In this document: positions 1 to 8,534 of the stretch, one piece after another
Position numbering within the stretch: the stretch's first letter is position 1
How the letters are laid out: every line of letters begins with the position of its first letter
DNA from: JBLHGN01 sp047616325
Lineage (GTDB): Bacteria > Pseudomonadota > Gammaproteobacteria > Pseudomonadales > Cellvibrionaceae
Length of the DNA: 37,610 nucleotides
NCBI GenBank assembly: GCA_047616325.1
Contig: JBLHGN010000004.1
Location: forward strand, 1-37,610
Direction of reading: 5' to 3'
The notes under the pieces: generated by a model
Database searches by the model: none
What the model was told of the DNA's origin: nothing
Seen by the model: the letters and a program-made list of their open reading frames with translations, nothing else
Position numbers and translations under genes: made by a program

Positions 1-903
1 GAGAGTGCCGTCCGGTAAAATTGTTGCGTGACTCACTATTGCACCATCGGGCAGGGCAGTGGCATCTTCGCCGAGCCCCGCTATTAGCGCCTCTATTGCC
101 TCGAGCATTTCCTCCCTACTGTATACGCTGGGCGCAACTGTGGCGTCGTCTGGGTTCGCCCACACGTTATGCCCTTCTACCATACGCTGATATAAACGCG
201 AATCAGTGGGATTGTTCGCATCTATAAGCGTGCGAGCATCTGCATAAGACAACTCCACATCGGCGTCGGCAAAATAGGGTTGCTGTTGCTGAGCACTGGC
301 CTGCGAATGGCAACTGATACAATTTGCAGAGGTCGCATCAGTAACCAAAGGCCAAACAGTGGAGGCAAACAAACCGCTATCCGCAGGCAACACTTTCGAT
401 TCACCCACATCTAGTATCGGTGGCGGTTCCAGAGGAACGGCACCTGCCTCCACCCCCGCACCGGTCGCCCACCGCTGGATCCAAATTTCAATGGTGCCAC
501 CATCGGAGACGGGGAAACCCTGGTGACCGTCTTTTATTTTGGTTACCAACCTAGACAAAACAGGCGCTTCGAGATTAACCAAGGGCAAGGCTATGGTGTA
601 GGCCTGATTAATATCATCCCTACGCACAAACATGGGCTCTTGAGCGCCGATTTCATTGTGACATTGGCCGCAGCTGTCATCTTTAGCAAGATTGCTCCAG
701 AGGTGCTCTTTGAAAGCAGCTATATCATCATCGAGTGGCAAAGGACCGTTATATGGCACAACATCGTCTTCCGCCGCAGGCGCATCGGGTATGCCGGGGG
801 TATTTGCTTGGCCACTAGAGGTACTGCCACCGCAGGCGTTTAAGAAGACTATGACGCTGCTCAATAGAAAGTAGGCAAAAATATTTTTCACTGAAATCAC
901 CAT
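1..903 (-). CDS. Di-CxxCH c-type cytochrome lipoprotein, 3' end beyond the window
   Basis: An uninterrupted reading frame runs from ATG at 903 down to the window edge (301 codons seen, no stop), so the C-terminus is missing. The N-terminus is a lipoprotein signal with lipobox LNAC (Cys24), followed by a Gly/Ser/Pro/Asp-rich linker. Two heme c attachment motifs are visible, CGQCH at residues 78-82 and CISCH at about 195-199. The protein should therefore be a lipid-anchored, periplasm-facing cytochrome matured by the Ccm system. The start is supported by GGAG just upstream, inside the end of the preceding gene, whose stop codon lies only 2 nt before this ATG; the two are probably translationally coupled. 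I recall relatives in marine gammaproteobacteria carrying a LamG-type domain further on, but that part is not in view. The electron partner and substrate are unknown. Confidence 0.85.
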   Translation of the reverse strand, partial: MVISVKNIFAYFLLSSVIVFLNACGGSTSSGQANTPGIPDAPAAEDDVVPYNGPLPLDDDIAAFKEHLWSNLAKDDSCGQCHNEIGAQEPMFVRRDDINQAYTIALPLVNLEAPVLSRLVTKIKDGHQGFPVSDGGTIEIWIQRWATGAGVEAGAVPLEPPPILDVGESKVLPADSGLFASTVWPLVTDATSANCISCHSQASAQQQQPYFADADVELSYADARTLIDANNPTDSRLYQRMVEGHNVWANPDDATVAPSVYSREEMLEAIEALIAGLGEDATALPDGAIVSHATILPDGTL

Positions 904-905
904 GA

Positions 906-2168
906 TTACTGCACTCCTTTACATTGGTCAGCGGACTGAGCGAAAACGTCTTTTAAATTACCTTCGACCATAAAGCCGTCAATCATGCCGGAAATTAAAT
1001 CGCCTTCGTCCGACCCGACTGGATCGCGCAAACACATCGCCTTAAACACACGATTCACATGGCAGGAGGCAAAGGCCCGGGTATGCGCCAATTCGGCAAA
1101 CATTGCTGAAATTCCCGTTCCACTGGCGTCACGCTCAGTATCCCAGCCCAACGCGCTATTTTTGCCTGCACGCCAATAGTTTGCCCACGAGTCATCGGGA
1201 GTAATATAGCCGGGCGGGAAGGATGTATCGTTATTGAAGTATTTAGATTGAACAGTTCCCGGCGTGTACTCAACCTGACCGCCTTCGCCGGTGGGATCGG
1301 CGACAATATCTGCTACAAAATAGTTGTGGTAGGCCATGGCCTGAGCCATAGGGTCCATACCGTTATGACAGCCGATGCAGGTATTTAAAAATATGCGCGA
1401 ATCGCCGCCGGGGCTGCGCGATACATCTTGGCGAATGCGATCGGGAATGCGCGTCACATCGTGTACTTGCTCCAAATCCAAACACAAGTGGTTGATCAGG
1501 GTAAACCGAAATGCGGCTCGGTTGGTGCCAGCAATAAGAAATGCCTTGGCTCCGGCGCGCGAAGTAATTACGCCAGAAGCGCCTTGAGGCTTGCCGTTCG
1601 CAGCTGCCAATGCCGGCACCAGCTGAGACTGAGTTCGCACGACCAAATCATCTTTTAAACTAACACCCACCTCACCGTTCAAGCCAATTTGAGCTTCAAT
1701 GTCTAGGTAATGCTGATTATTCGATGGAGAGTAAGGTGCGACTGCCGCGCCTAGAGCATCGCTGCCGGTATAAAGGATGTCGTCCGAGAGGATACCTCTA
1801 AAGTCAAGATCGTCTTTAACAAAACCAATCACCGTGGCAATGTAGTCGTTTAGATCTGCAAATACATCACCCTCGCGACTGGCCCACGGCGCAGCCATAT
1901 TCTTAAGTGTTACATTATAGAAGCTGTCGTCGTACTGGTTATCCATAGCAAGATAGGCCGCGGCAACACCATCTGTGGCCGCTTCCATATCAGCAAGCAT
2001 CTCAGCACTTGGCGTGGTACCAGCAATGCGCTCGTGAATACGCTTCGCTTGATCTGGAGTGACGGCGAAGCTCTGAACACTGGCTAAAAGCGTTGCCATC
2101 CCAATGACCAATGCCGAGGACATTAGCCTATTGGGACGTTTTTTTTGTAAACGAATAGTAATATTCAT
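906..2168 (-). CDS. Secreted mono-CxxCH protein (putative cytochrome c-like)
   Basis: 420 residues. A basic N-terminus, a hydrophobic stretch and an AxA-like cleavage site (near VQSFA, about residue 35) indicate Sec export. One heme c motif, CIGCH, lies at about residues 264-268, followed by an N-G-M-D-P stretch resembling the C-terminal part of DUF1588-type planctomycete cytochromes. This similarity is only suggestive. ATG at 2168 is preferred over the GTG one codon upstream because AAGG-C-AGGG sits about 7 nt before it. The gene is first in a two-gene minus-strand unit with the lipoprotein cytochrome that follows 2 nt after its stop. It is divergent from the HzsA-related gene across an approximately 800 bp intergenic region, which suggests that the three cytochrome-type genes form one functional unit. 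No enzyme activity can be assigned. Confidence 0.8.
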   Translation of the reverse strand: MNITIRLQKKRPNRLMSSALVIGMATLLASVQSFAVTPDQAKRIHERIAGTTPSAEMLADMEAATDGVAAAYLAMDNQYDDSFYNVTLKNMAAPWASREGDVFADLNDYIATVIGFVKDDLDFRGILSDDILYTGSDALGAAVAPYSPSNNQHYLDIEAQIGLNGEVGVSLKDDLVVRTQSQLVPALAAANGKPQGASGVITSRAGAKAFLIAGTNRAAFRFTLINHLCLDLEQVHDVTRIPDRIRQDVSRSPGGDSRIFLNTCIGCHNGMDPMAQAMAYHNYFVADIVADPTGEGGQVEYTPGTVQSKYFNNDTSFPPGYITPDDSWANYWRAGKNSALGWDTERDASGTGISAMFAELAHTRAFASCHVNRVFKAMCLRDPVGSDEGDLISGMIDGFMVEGNLKDVFAQSADQCKGVQ

Positions 2169-2213
2169 CACCCTGCCTTTTCTTTATTAAACCCAAAAAC
2201 GGAACCACGCTAT

Positions 2214-2284
2214 GTGACATTTTTTGACCCAGAACTAACAAATACTGTCACTTTTCGTAAGACTTAACTGACAAAATATGTCAC
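2214..2284. promoter_or_regulatory. Three phased TGTCAC/GTGACA hexamers, candidate operator
   Basis: GTGACA occurs at 2214-2219 and TGTCAC at 2246-2251 and 2279-2284, giving start-to-start spacings of 32 and 33 bp, close to three helical turns. They lie 46-116 bp upstream of the minus-strand cytochrome gene, where an operator or activator site is expected. No regulator is encoded nearby and the motif is short, so this is a hypothesis. Confidence 0.25.
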
Positions 2285-2530
2285 TCCGCATCTTAAATTT
2301 TCCTCCTAGCCCTTTATTTGCAGACTCTCGCGAGAAAAAGGAGCCAAGAACACATACCAACTGAGATTTAAACCCAAGCAGAAAATGTACCGATATTTAA
2401 CAAAGAGACGCAAACTGCGCAGTCGAGCCTCAAAAATGTGTACAAGTTCAAACTTCGAGAAAATATATTGTAAATATTATATCCATCAAGACCAAAACCA
2501 TGCCATGCATAATCACCACCTTTCAGCCTA

Positions 2531-2559
2531 GACCCAACCCAGACCCAGACCCAGACCCA
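2531..2559. repeat. Short GACCCA hexamer tandem repeat
   Basis: GACCCA at 2531-2536 is followed by ACCCA (one base short) and then three perfect GACCCA units at 2542-2559. This is a microsatellite-like hexamer run in intergenic DNA, prone to slippage. It is not in a coding frame, so any effect would be on promoter spacing. Confidence 0.6.
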
Positions 2560-2807
2560 TCAACTTTAGACTAATTTTTGATCAGATCGCGAGTCTCTCG
2601 AACCGCAATAGACGATTAGTTCTCAAAATAGCAAAGAGCCTGCCCCTCTTTTTGTATTTAGGCACAACTCTTGTTTGTTATTACACTCTTTTAACAAAAT
2701 GCTACACCTTAAATGGAGACGGCGAGACGCTTACTCGTGATAGTCTTGCTGCATTTAAGCATTGGCATCACGGTTCAACCCAAGACCTGAGATATAAAAT
2801 TGCCCCC

Positions 2808-2939
2808 TGAATTTATAGCTTGGCTTTACGGCTTGGGTTGCGGCTTCGGATTAAGACGGGCAAAACCGTGAATATTCATGCCGCTTGGCGCAATGAAGCC
2901 TGCATTGAATTTTTAACCTATCAGCGACAATTGAGCTAA
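2808..2939 (+). pseudogene. Possible decayed coding remnant, unrecognised
   Basis: An open stretch without a start codon ends at TAA 2937-2939 and reads with protein-like composition (for example IHAAWRNEACIEF). A further compatible stretch lies upstream beyond an in-frame stop near 2808. It ends 26 bp before the HzsA-related gene. It resembles the C-terminal scrap of a mobile-element or phage-type protein, but I do not recognise the family. It may be chance. Confidence 0.2.
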
Positions 2940-2965
2940 ACCTTAATTATTAAAGAGCACGGTCG

Positions 2966-5900
2966 ATGAAACATTCAACACACATATTTTTACTTGGACT
3001 TGTTAGTAGCTTGCTTTTAAGCGGCTGTGACGTGTCTAAAAATGAGACTACTGAAGCCGGCGACAATTTGGTTACCCTACCCCCCGACCCCGTGGTTATA
3101 GATTTTCCGATAGCCTATATCGAACGCCCCACCCCATTTGGCATCGACCCAGACGACGAAGATTCAGCCCCAGGCCTTATCTCCATCAACGTATTTGACC
3201 CCATTCGATTTAACCCCGGCGCCAAAATTTTTATTAAGGATCGAGCATCGGTGTCTGCCCCCACACGCAACATCACCGACATTGCTTTTATGGTGGACGC
3301 TGAAATGCCTGTGAATGGCGAGGTTCCGGCCGATGCAGAAGCCCCCCTTTACGATGTGCAGCACTTAACAATTAATGCAGCCGGCACCAAGCTCGCTTTT
3401 TCAATGCGCGCACCGGAGATTGTCGACGCCGACCCCGAAGACCAACCCACCTGGAACATTTGGGAATACGACTTATTGAGTGCTGAGCTCACTCGCCTGA
3501 TTAGCCAGGACATTAAAGCCGAGGAGGGTCAGGACATAATGCCGGCGTACCTTCCCGATGGTAGTGTGGTATTTTCCTCAACGCGCCAAAGAATATCCAA
3601 ATCTATTTCCCTCGACCAAGGAAGACCACAATTTGCCTATGTAACTGAGCGCGACAATGACATGTACGCCTACACCCTGCACGTTACCGACGAAGACAGG
3701 ATAGACATAGACCAAATCTCTTACGGCATGGGCAACGACTTTTACCCAACAGTGCTGGACGACGGCCGCATTTTGTTTTTACGTGGCGACAACACTAGCA
3801 CCCAAAGCCCAGACAGGCTGAGCCTATACACCACAAACCCAGACGGCAGTAATTTAAGCCCCATGTATGGATTTCACAGCATTTCGGCCACGGACACAGC
3901 AGGCCAGGGCGCACTCATTAGGCCACTGGAAATGCCCGATGGTCGCATTTTAGTATCCTATCGTGAACGCAATTCAAATTCTCTTGGCGGCGACATCGTT
4001 GCCGTCGATGTGCAAAACTATATCGACTACAGCACGCCCGTTGCCTCCAACCTCGGTGCAACCGGGCCGGCCGAAACCACCCTTTCTTTTGGCGAAGTAC
4101 TTCTCCAAGGCCAATCGCCCCACGGCGTATTTAATTCGGCCTACCCACTACGCGACACTACCAATCGCTTTATCGTTAGCTGGGAACCCTGCCTGGTAAA
4201 AGGGTTTAACTTCAGCAATGAAATTTATATTCAAATAGGCGATGGGGCAGAAATTCTGGATGAGGCCGGCGTCGGAACCGACACATTTGAAGAGGCCTAC
4301 CAACTAATCAATGTCGATGGAGAGCTTGTAGATCGCAGCGGCAATGTACTGGTAGATCAGACCACGGCCCTTGAAATTTCTCAAGATGAAATCACCACCC
4401 TGCCCTGCACACTTAAAACCTTCGAGAATTCCGCCATCGTAAGTGCCGACCCGCAATTTGGCATTTGGATTTACGACCCCGTGTTGAGCGAACAGGCGCC
4501 GGTGGTGCTAGCCGATACCTTGGGCACAGTTTACAGCGAAGCCGTAGTGTTCGAGCCTCGTACAGCGCCCACTTTTATCCCTCCGGCCAGCCAGAGCAGT
4601 GAAGGCGCCGATCTCGCCGACGAAAATGTAGGTATTATTCACATACGAAGCATTTACGACTTCGACGGCCAAGACATTACCGATGAAGGCATTGCCAATA
4701 TTGCCGACCCCGCCATTACCTCTCCCAATGGCCTAGCCGTGCGTTTTATTCGCATTATGGAAAATGCAAAAATGCCGCATGAGGACGACTACGAGATTGA
4801 CGGTGCCCTAATACGTGGCCGCAACGGCAACCCCGCGAAAGCCATTATGGGCTATACAAAAATTCATCCAGACGGCTCGGCCATGTTTAAAGTGCCGGCC
4901 AATGTAGCCTTCACCATGGAGTTTGTAGACGCCAAAGGCCGAAGGCTGGGAGGAGACCAACTCAGCCGCCACAATAACTGGCTTAATCTTCGCCCCGGCG
5001 AAATACGCACCTGCAATGGTTGTCATACCTCTAGCAGCACAGAACCCCACGGCCGCCTAGATGCCCAACCCGAGTCAGCCAACCCCGGCGCGCTCGCCCC
5101 TGCAGCATTTAGAAATACGGTGTTGAGAGACCCGGCGGGAACCCCCTATTCCATACTCCCCGACGTGGGCGAGACCATGGCCCAATACTACACGCGAGCT
5201 AAACTTGCCGACCCAGCAGCGGACGGCGACCCGCGCGATTTGTCGATAGATTTGGTATATACAGACGAATGGACAGACGCCGCTGTTGCCACACCGGGTA
5301 GCCCCATTTCACTGGTATTTGGCGACCCCGAAACTAGCGACAGTAACCCCAATCAACTGCATACACTCTCTCCTTATCGTATCGCGGAATGCCTTACGAA
5401 TTGGACCGCCATATGCCGCGCCGTAATCGACTACCCCAGCCATATTCAACCTATTTGGGATTTAATTCGACCAGGCCCTGACGGTGTACCCGCTACGGAT
5501 GACGACCAGACCTGTACTAATTGCCATAGCTCAACGGATGCAGAGGGCCGTCCTCAAATCCCAGCGCCTAACGAATTGGCGACAAACTTAGATATTCGAG
5601 ACGGTATATACTACGGCGGCGGTTTACCCTTGCAAATAGACCTATCCCCCATTATGTCTAATGTCCAAAATAGCGAATTTCTCATGGGCTATGATCAGTT
5701 GTTTTTGGGGAGAGATATTGCTGTTCTCGATGATAACGGCAATATCGTAAGTCCACTTCAAACCGTGCTCCGCGATGCAAACGGCAATATAATGCTCCAG
5801 CAAAAAGACGTGGAGATCGACGGAGTAGTGCAATATGAAGTGTTAACCATTGGCGGTGAACAGCAATGTGCACCACTTGATACCATCGACCTCACCCTAA

Positions 5901-6259
5901 CGTTTATTCTCGTTTTAGACGACATAAATGTTTCCTGCAAAGAAAATGACTTCTTAGTTGACGCCGATGGCAACGCTGCAGACGAAGACGGTAACTTGTT
6001 ACCAGACGGTGTCTATGTTTTTATCCCCTTAATCGATCAAGATCCAAACGATAATCAAACTCAACAACGCTACATGAATGGAAACGGCGCAAATGCCGCC
6101 ATAAACGACAAATTTTTCAATGCGTTCGAAGGTTCAGGCTCCCTTTCAGCACCCAATCACGCCGGCTTCCTCACCCCCGCCGAACTAAAATTGATGTCCG
6201 AATATCTTGATATAGGTGGCCAATATTACAATGAGATATTTAAAGCACTTGAAGACTGA
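2966..6259 (+). CDS. HzsA-related di-CxxCH lipoprotein (hydrazine synthase alpha-like)
   Basis: 1097 residues. The N-terminus is a lipoprotein signal with lipobox LSGC (Cys21). The next several hundred residues have the look of a beta-propeller, with repeated blocks of the type 'DGRILF', 'DGSVVF' and 'NPDGSNLS' similar to TolB/WD40-like repeats. Two heme c motifs follow: CNGCH at residues 683-687 and CTNCH at 850-854, the second preceded by the motif YPSHIQPIW. This order (propeller, then two c-heme regions) matches the family annotated as HzsA-related, named after the alpha subunit of anammox hydrazine synthase. Hydrazine synthesis itself is not implied, as the beta and gamma subunits are absent here. 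It is probably anchored at the outer or inner membrane facing the periplasm or outside. Asp/Asn/Gly-rich segments near 930-1050 could bind calcium. It stands alone before a terminator. Confidence 0.8.
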   Translation: MKHSTHIFLLGLVSSLLLSGCDVSKNETTEAGDNLVTLPPDPVVIDFPIAYIERPTPFGIDPDDEDSAPGLISINVFDPIRFNPGAKIFIKDRASVSAPTRNITDIAFMVDAEMPVNGEVPADAEAPLYDVQHLTINAAGTKLAFSMRAPEIVDADPEDQPTWNIWEYDLLSAELTRLISQDIKAEEGQDIMPAYLPDGSVVFSSTRQRISKSISLDQGRPQFAYVTERDNDMYAYTLHVTDEDRIDIDQISYGMGNDFYPTVLDDGRILFLRGDNTSTQSPDRLSLYTTNPDGSNLSPMYGFHSISATDTAGQGALIRPLEMPDGRILVSYRERNSNSLGGDIVAVDVQNYIDYSTPVASNLGATGPAETTLSFGEVLLQGQSPHGVFNSAYPLRDTTNRFIVSWEPCLVKGFNFSNEIYIQIGDGAEILDEAGVGTDTFEEAYQLINVDGELVDRSGNVLVDQTTALEISQDEITTLPCTLKTFENSAIVSADPQFGIWIYDPVLSEQAPVVLADTLGTVYSEAVVFEPRTAPTFIPPASQSSEGADLADENVGIIHIRSIYDFDGQDITDEGIANIADPAITSPNGLAVRFIRIMENAKMPHEDDYEIDGALIRGRNGNPAKAIMGYTKIHPDGSAMFKVPANVAFTMEFVDAKGRRLGGDQLSRHNNWLNLRPGEIRTCNGCHTSSSTEPHGRLDAQPESANPGALAPAAFRNTVLRDPAGTPYSILPDVGETMAQYYTRAKLADPAADGDPRDLSIDLVYTDEWTDAAVATPGSPISLVFGDPETSDSNPNQLHTLSPYRIAECLTNWTAICRAVIDYPSHIQPIWDLIRPGPDGVPATDDDQTCTNCHSSTDAEGRPQIPAPNELATNLDIRDGIYYGGGLPLQIDLSPIMSNVQNSEFLMGYDQLFLGRDIAVLDDNGNIVSPLQTVLRDANGNIMLQQKDVEIDGVVQYEVLTIGGEQQCAPLDTIDLTLTFILVLDDINVSCKENDFLVDADGNAADEDGNLLPDGVYVFIPLIDQDPNDNQTQQRYMNGNGANAAINDKFFNAFEGSGSLSAPNHAGFLTPAELKLMSEYLDIGGQYYNEIFKALED

Positions 6260-6295
6260 CCTTGTCATCGCTAATGTATCACCCTCAATTACGAC

Positions 6296-6320
6296 AAAAG
6301 TCCCTTAGGGGCTTTTATTT
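6296..6320 (+). terminator. Rho-independent terminator after the HzsA-related gene
   Basis: Inverted repeat AAAAGTCCC (6296-6304), loop TTA, GGGGCTTTT (6308-6316) with one T-G wobble, then ATTT. The A-rich left arm suggests it can act in both directions. It separates the HzsA-related gene from the downstream SH3/beta-barrel operon. Confidence 0.75.
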
Positions 6321-6362
6321 GCCACATTAGGCGGCACAACACAGACAGGAACCTGACCTCTT

Positions 6363-7148
6363 TTGACGGCCCGAGCAATACAAAACACATTTGGAAAAAA
6401 CTCAGTGCGATGGTTAGCCGCCTGTATTTTACTGTGCGCGCAGTGGACATATGCCGGCCTACCATTTTTTAAAGACGAGGGTCTAGATATAGTAGTAGTT
6501 GACCCCTTTGTGGAAATGCACACGGGACCCGGCCGCGGCTACCCAAAATTTCATGTTATTGAAAAGGGTCAGCAGGTACATATCTTTAAACGCTTCACCA
6601 ATTGGTTTAAAGTCAGCACAAAAGATGGCATAAAGGGCTGGATAAAACGCAGCGACCTTACCAAAACCCTGGGCCCCGAGGGTCAAAAAATAGATTTTTC
6701 TGCACCGAACAGACAAGACTATCTAGACAGTCGCTGGGAACTGGGCGTACTGGGCGGCACCTTCGAAACCGCCGATGCGTTTACCACCTATATAGGCTTT
6801 AATTTAACCCAAAATATTTCGACAGAACTGCGCTATACAGAAACTTTTAGCGCCACAGCAACCAACAAACTGTTCAGCCTTAACGCCATTCATAAACCGT
6901 TTCCCAGTTGGCTAATTTCACCCTTTTTCACGCTTGGCGCAGGTCGTATTTTAATTTCGCCAAGCTCCGACTTAGTGCAGACGGAGGAACGTAGGAATTC
7001 CACACTCACCGTTGGTGGTGGCGTACTTATTTACGTATCGCGACGATTCTTAGTACGTATGGAATTTAACAATCACACCTTGCTGACCCAGCGAGAACAA
7101 AATGAAGAGGTTGATGAATGGAAAATCGGATTCAGCGTGTTTTTCTAG
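6363..7148 (+). CDS. SH3b domain plus outer-membrane beta-barrel protein
   Basis: 261 residues if it starts at TTG 6363. GTG 6405 is an alternative, with GGA 9 nt upstream and a compact signal peptide (MRWLAACILLCAQWTYA). After the signal peptide, residues about 43-95 form a bacterial SH3-like domain (MHTGPGRGYPKFHVIEKGQ, then GIKGWIKRSDL), which commonly binds peptidoglycan or peptides. Residues about 115-261 are alternating amphipathic strands ending in Phe (GFSVFF), the usual signal for BAM insertion. This fits the outer-membrane beta-barrel family that I recall as TIGR04565. The last 31 nt overlap the next gene, which encodes a related barrel, so the two are probably translationally coupled and may form a pair in the outer membrane. 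Confidence 0.8.
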   Translation: MTARAIQNTFGKNSVRWLAACILLCAQWTYAGLPFFKDEGLDIVVVDPFVEMHTGPGRGYPKFHVIEKGQQVHIFKRFTNWFKVSTKDGIKGWIKRSDLTKTLGPEGQKIDFSAPNRQDYLDSRWELGVLGGTFETADAFTTYIGFNLTQNISTELRYTETFSATATNKLFSLNAIHKPFPSWLISPFFTLGAGRILISPSSDLVQTEERRNSTLTVGGGVLIYVSRRFLVRMEFNNHTLLTQREQNEEVDEWKIGFSVFF

Positions 7149-7768
7149 TAGTGGTACTGCTACTGTTACCGTGTTTCGCCCACGCGCAAGACGAGGACGA
7201 GTCTGAAAGAACGGTACTAGATGCCGTTATAGAACCCGACCTCGACAGACTCGCCATACAAGAAGATAAAATCGACTCCGAAAATTTCGAAATTGGTTTT
7301 TTTGCCGGTGTTATCAGTGTAGAAGATTTTGGCACCAACAATGTTTTTGGTTATCGTATGGCCTACCATATATCGGAAGACTTTTTTCTGGAAGGCGCCT
7401 ATGGTATTACCGAAATAGGAGAAACCACTGCAGAAACCTTATTTGCTGTAGATATTGTTGGCGACGACCATAAACTCGACTACTACAATATGTCTCTGGG
7501 GATAAACTTATTCCCAGGAGAAATATTTATGGGTAGTAACTATGCGTTTAACGCCGATGTCTATTTAATATTGGGCGCGGGCAATACCCGTTTCGGCGGC
7601 GATGAATTTTTTACCTATAACTTTGGTGGAGGGTTTCGCATGTACGTTACCGACTGGCTGGCCTTTCGCCTAGACTTTCGCAATCATCTCTTAACCCACA
7701 ATGTACTGGGTCAAGAAAAATCCATACAAAATTTGGAAACCCACGCCGGGCTTTCTCTGTTTTTCTAG
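7118..7768 (+). CDS. Outer-membrane beta-barrel domain protein
   Basis: 216 residues. The signal peptide has a long hydrophobic core ending AHA before QDEDE, followed by an acidic segment and then amphipathic beta-strands closing with LSLFF. The C-terminal half parallels the preceding protein: a GGG-x(3)-Y block, a DFRNHLLTHN-like block comparable to EFNNHTLLTQRE, and the terminal Phe. The two are likely paralogues; this one lacks the SH3b domain. ATG 7118 lies 31 nt inside the previous gene with GAGG about 7 nt upstream. The likely role is a structural or channel component of the cluster. Confidence 0.8.
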   Translation: MENRIQRVFLVVVLLLLPCFAHAQDEDESERTVLDAVIEPDLDRLAIQEDKIDSENFEIGFFAGVISVEDFGTNNVFGYRMAYHISEDFFLEGAYGITEIGETTAETLFAVDIVGDDHKLDYYNMSLGINLFPGEIFMGSNYAFNADVYLILGAGNTRFGGDEFFTYNFGGGFRMYVTDWLAFRLDFRNHLLTHNVLGQEKSIQNLETHAGLSLFF

Positions 7769-7784
7769 CTCTGGAGCAACTGTT

Positions 7785-8306
7785 ATGAAACGAACCCTTG
7801 CCGCGGTTACAATCAGCCTGGTATCAGCGCTATTTCTTTGCCATTCAGCTTTTGCAGCCAAAGATAAACACGTGGAGCTATCCGGCCCAGCCTTAGACTT
7901 TACGTTAAAATCCACTGCTGGCAAAAATGTGAGACTGTCCGACCTTCGCGGCCGCGTAGTAATGCTAAATTTTTGGGCCTCGTGGTGTGGGCCCTGTCGC
8001 CAGGAAATGCCTCTACTCGACCAGCTTTCGCAGCGCTATGAACCGGCAGGTTTTACCATGCTCGGCGTAAACGTCGAAGCAGACCAAAAAGCAGCAGACA
8101 ACCTATTAAGAGAAATTCCGGTGAGTTTCCCGGTACTTTACGATCCCACTAGCAAGGTAAGCGCACTCTATCGTGTTGAAGCCATGCCCAGCACTATTCT
8201 TATCGACTGCGACGGCAATATGAACTACCTGCATCGCGGCTACGTGCCGGGCGACGAAAAGACATACAAAAAACGCATTAAAACCCTATTGCGCGCTTGC
8301 AAATAA
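7785..8306 (+). CDS. TlpA-family periplasmic thiol-disulfide oxidoreductase
   Basis: 173 residues. ATG 7785 is chosen over longer in-frame starts because it begins a clear signal peptide ending in AFA. The mature part is an AhpC/TSA-thioredoxin fold with redox motif WCGPC (W67, C68, C71) in the context LNFWASWCGPCRQEMP, and the cis-Pro segment VEAMPSTILID. Such proteins reduce apocytochrome CxxCH cysteines or other periplasmic disulfides. Its position next to CxxCH proteins and a cysteine-bearing small lipoprotein makes a maturation role plausible. No DsbD-like electron donor is in view. The gene follows the barrel gene by 16 nt and precedes the DUF4266 gene by 12 nt. Confidence 0.9.
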   Translation: MKRTLAAVTISLVSALFLCHSAFAAKDKHVELSGPALDFTLKSTAGKNVRLSDLRGRVVMLNFWASWCGPCRQEMPLLDQLSQRYEPAGFTMLGVNVEADQKAADNLLREIPVSFPVLYDPTSKVSALYRVEAMPSTILIDCDGNMNYLHRGYVPGDEKTYKKRIKTLLRACK

Positions 8307-8318
8307 AAGACCTCAATT

Positions 8319-8534
8319 ATGCGAAAAGCCACTATTATCTTGCTTGCCTTTTGTATGAGTGCCTGCTCGGTTTCGCCCTGGGTTAAACCCTACGAGCGAG
8401 AAAAACTGGCAGACCCTGTTATGGCCTTTGACAGAAACTCAGTGGACACTCAATTTATGGGGCACGCCTTTGGCAACAGAGAAGCGGCCATAGGCGCCGA
8501 AGGAACAGGAGGCGGTGGCTGTGGTTGCAACTAA
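8319..8534 (+). CDS. DUF4266 small lipoprotein with Gly-Cys tail
   Basis: 71 residues. Lipobox MSAC (Cys16) leaves a mature protein of 56 residues with the family-typical segment WVKPYEREKLADPVM and a C-terminal run GGGGCGCN (Cys68, Cys70). The family has no established function that I can name. The two tail cysteines in an all-glycine setting could form a vicinal-type disulfide, bind a metal or be an attachment site. The TlpA-like gene directly upstream is a natural partner. The 3' end overlaps the start of the DUF3570 gene in another frame. Confidence 0.85.
   Translation: MRKATIILLAFCMSACSVSPWVKPYEREKLADPVMAFDRNSVDTQFMGHAFGNREAAIGAEGTGGGGCGCN

Larger units (their letters stand above)
2169..2965. 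other. Divergent intergenic region of the cytochrome cluster
   Basis: No intact gene is seen in these roughly 800 bases between two divergent transcription units. It holds three TGTCAC/GTGACA hexamers near the minus-strand gene (2214-2284), a short hexamer repeat (2531-2559), a weak hairpin followed by T residues (AAAGAG 2633-2638 with CTCTTT 2646-2651), and a possible decayed coding remnant (about 2808-2939). Promoters for both directions must lie here, but I could not single out a convincing -35/-10 pair. Confidence 0.6.

Noticed and set aside
2966..6259. Hydrazine synthase activity or anammox metabolism
   Set aside because: Only a relative of the alpha subunit is present; beta and gamma partners and any hydrazine dehydrogenase are missing, and the genomic context is gammaproteobacterial.
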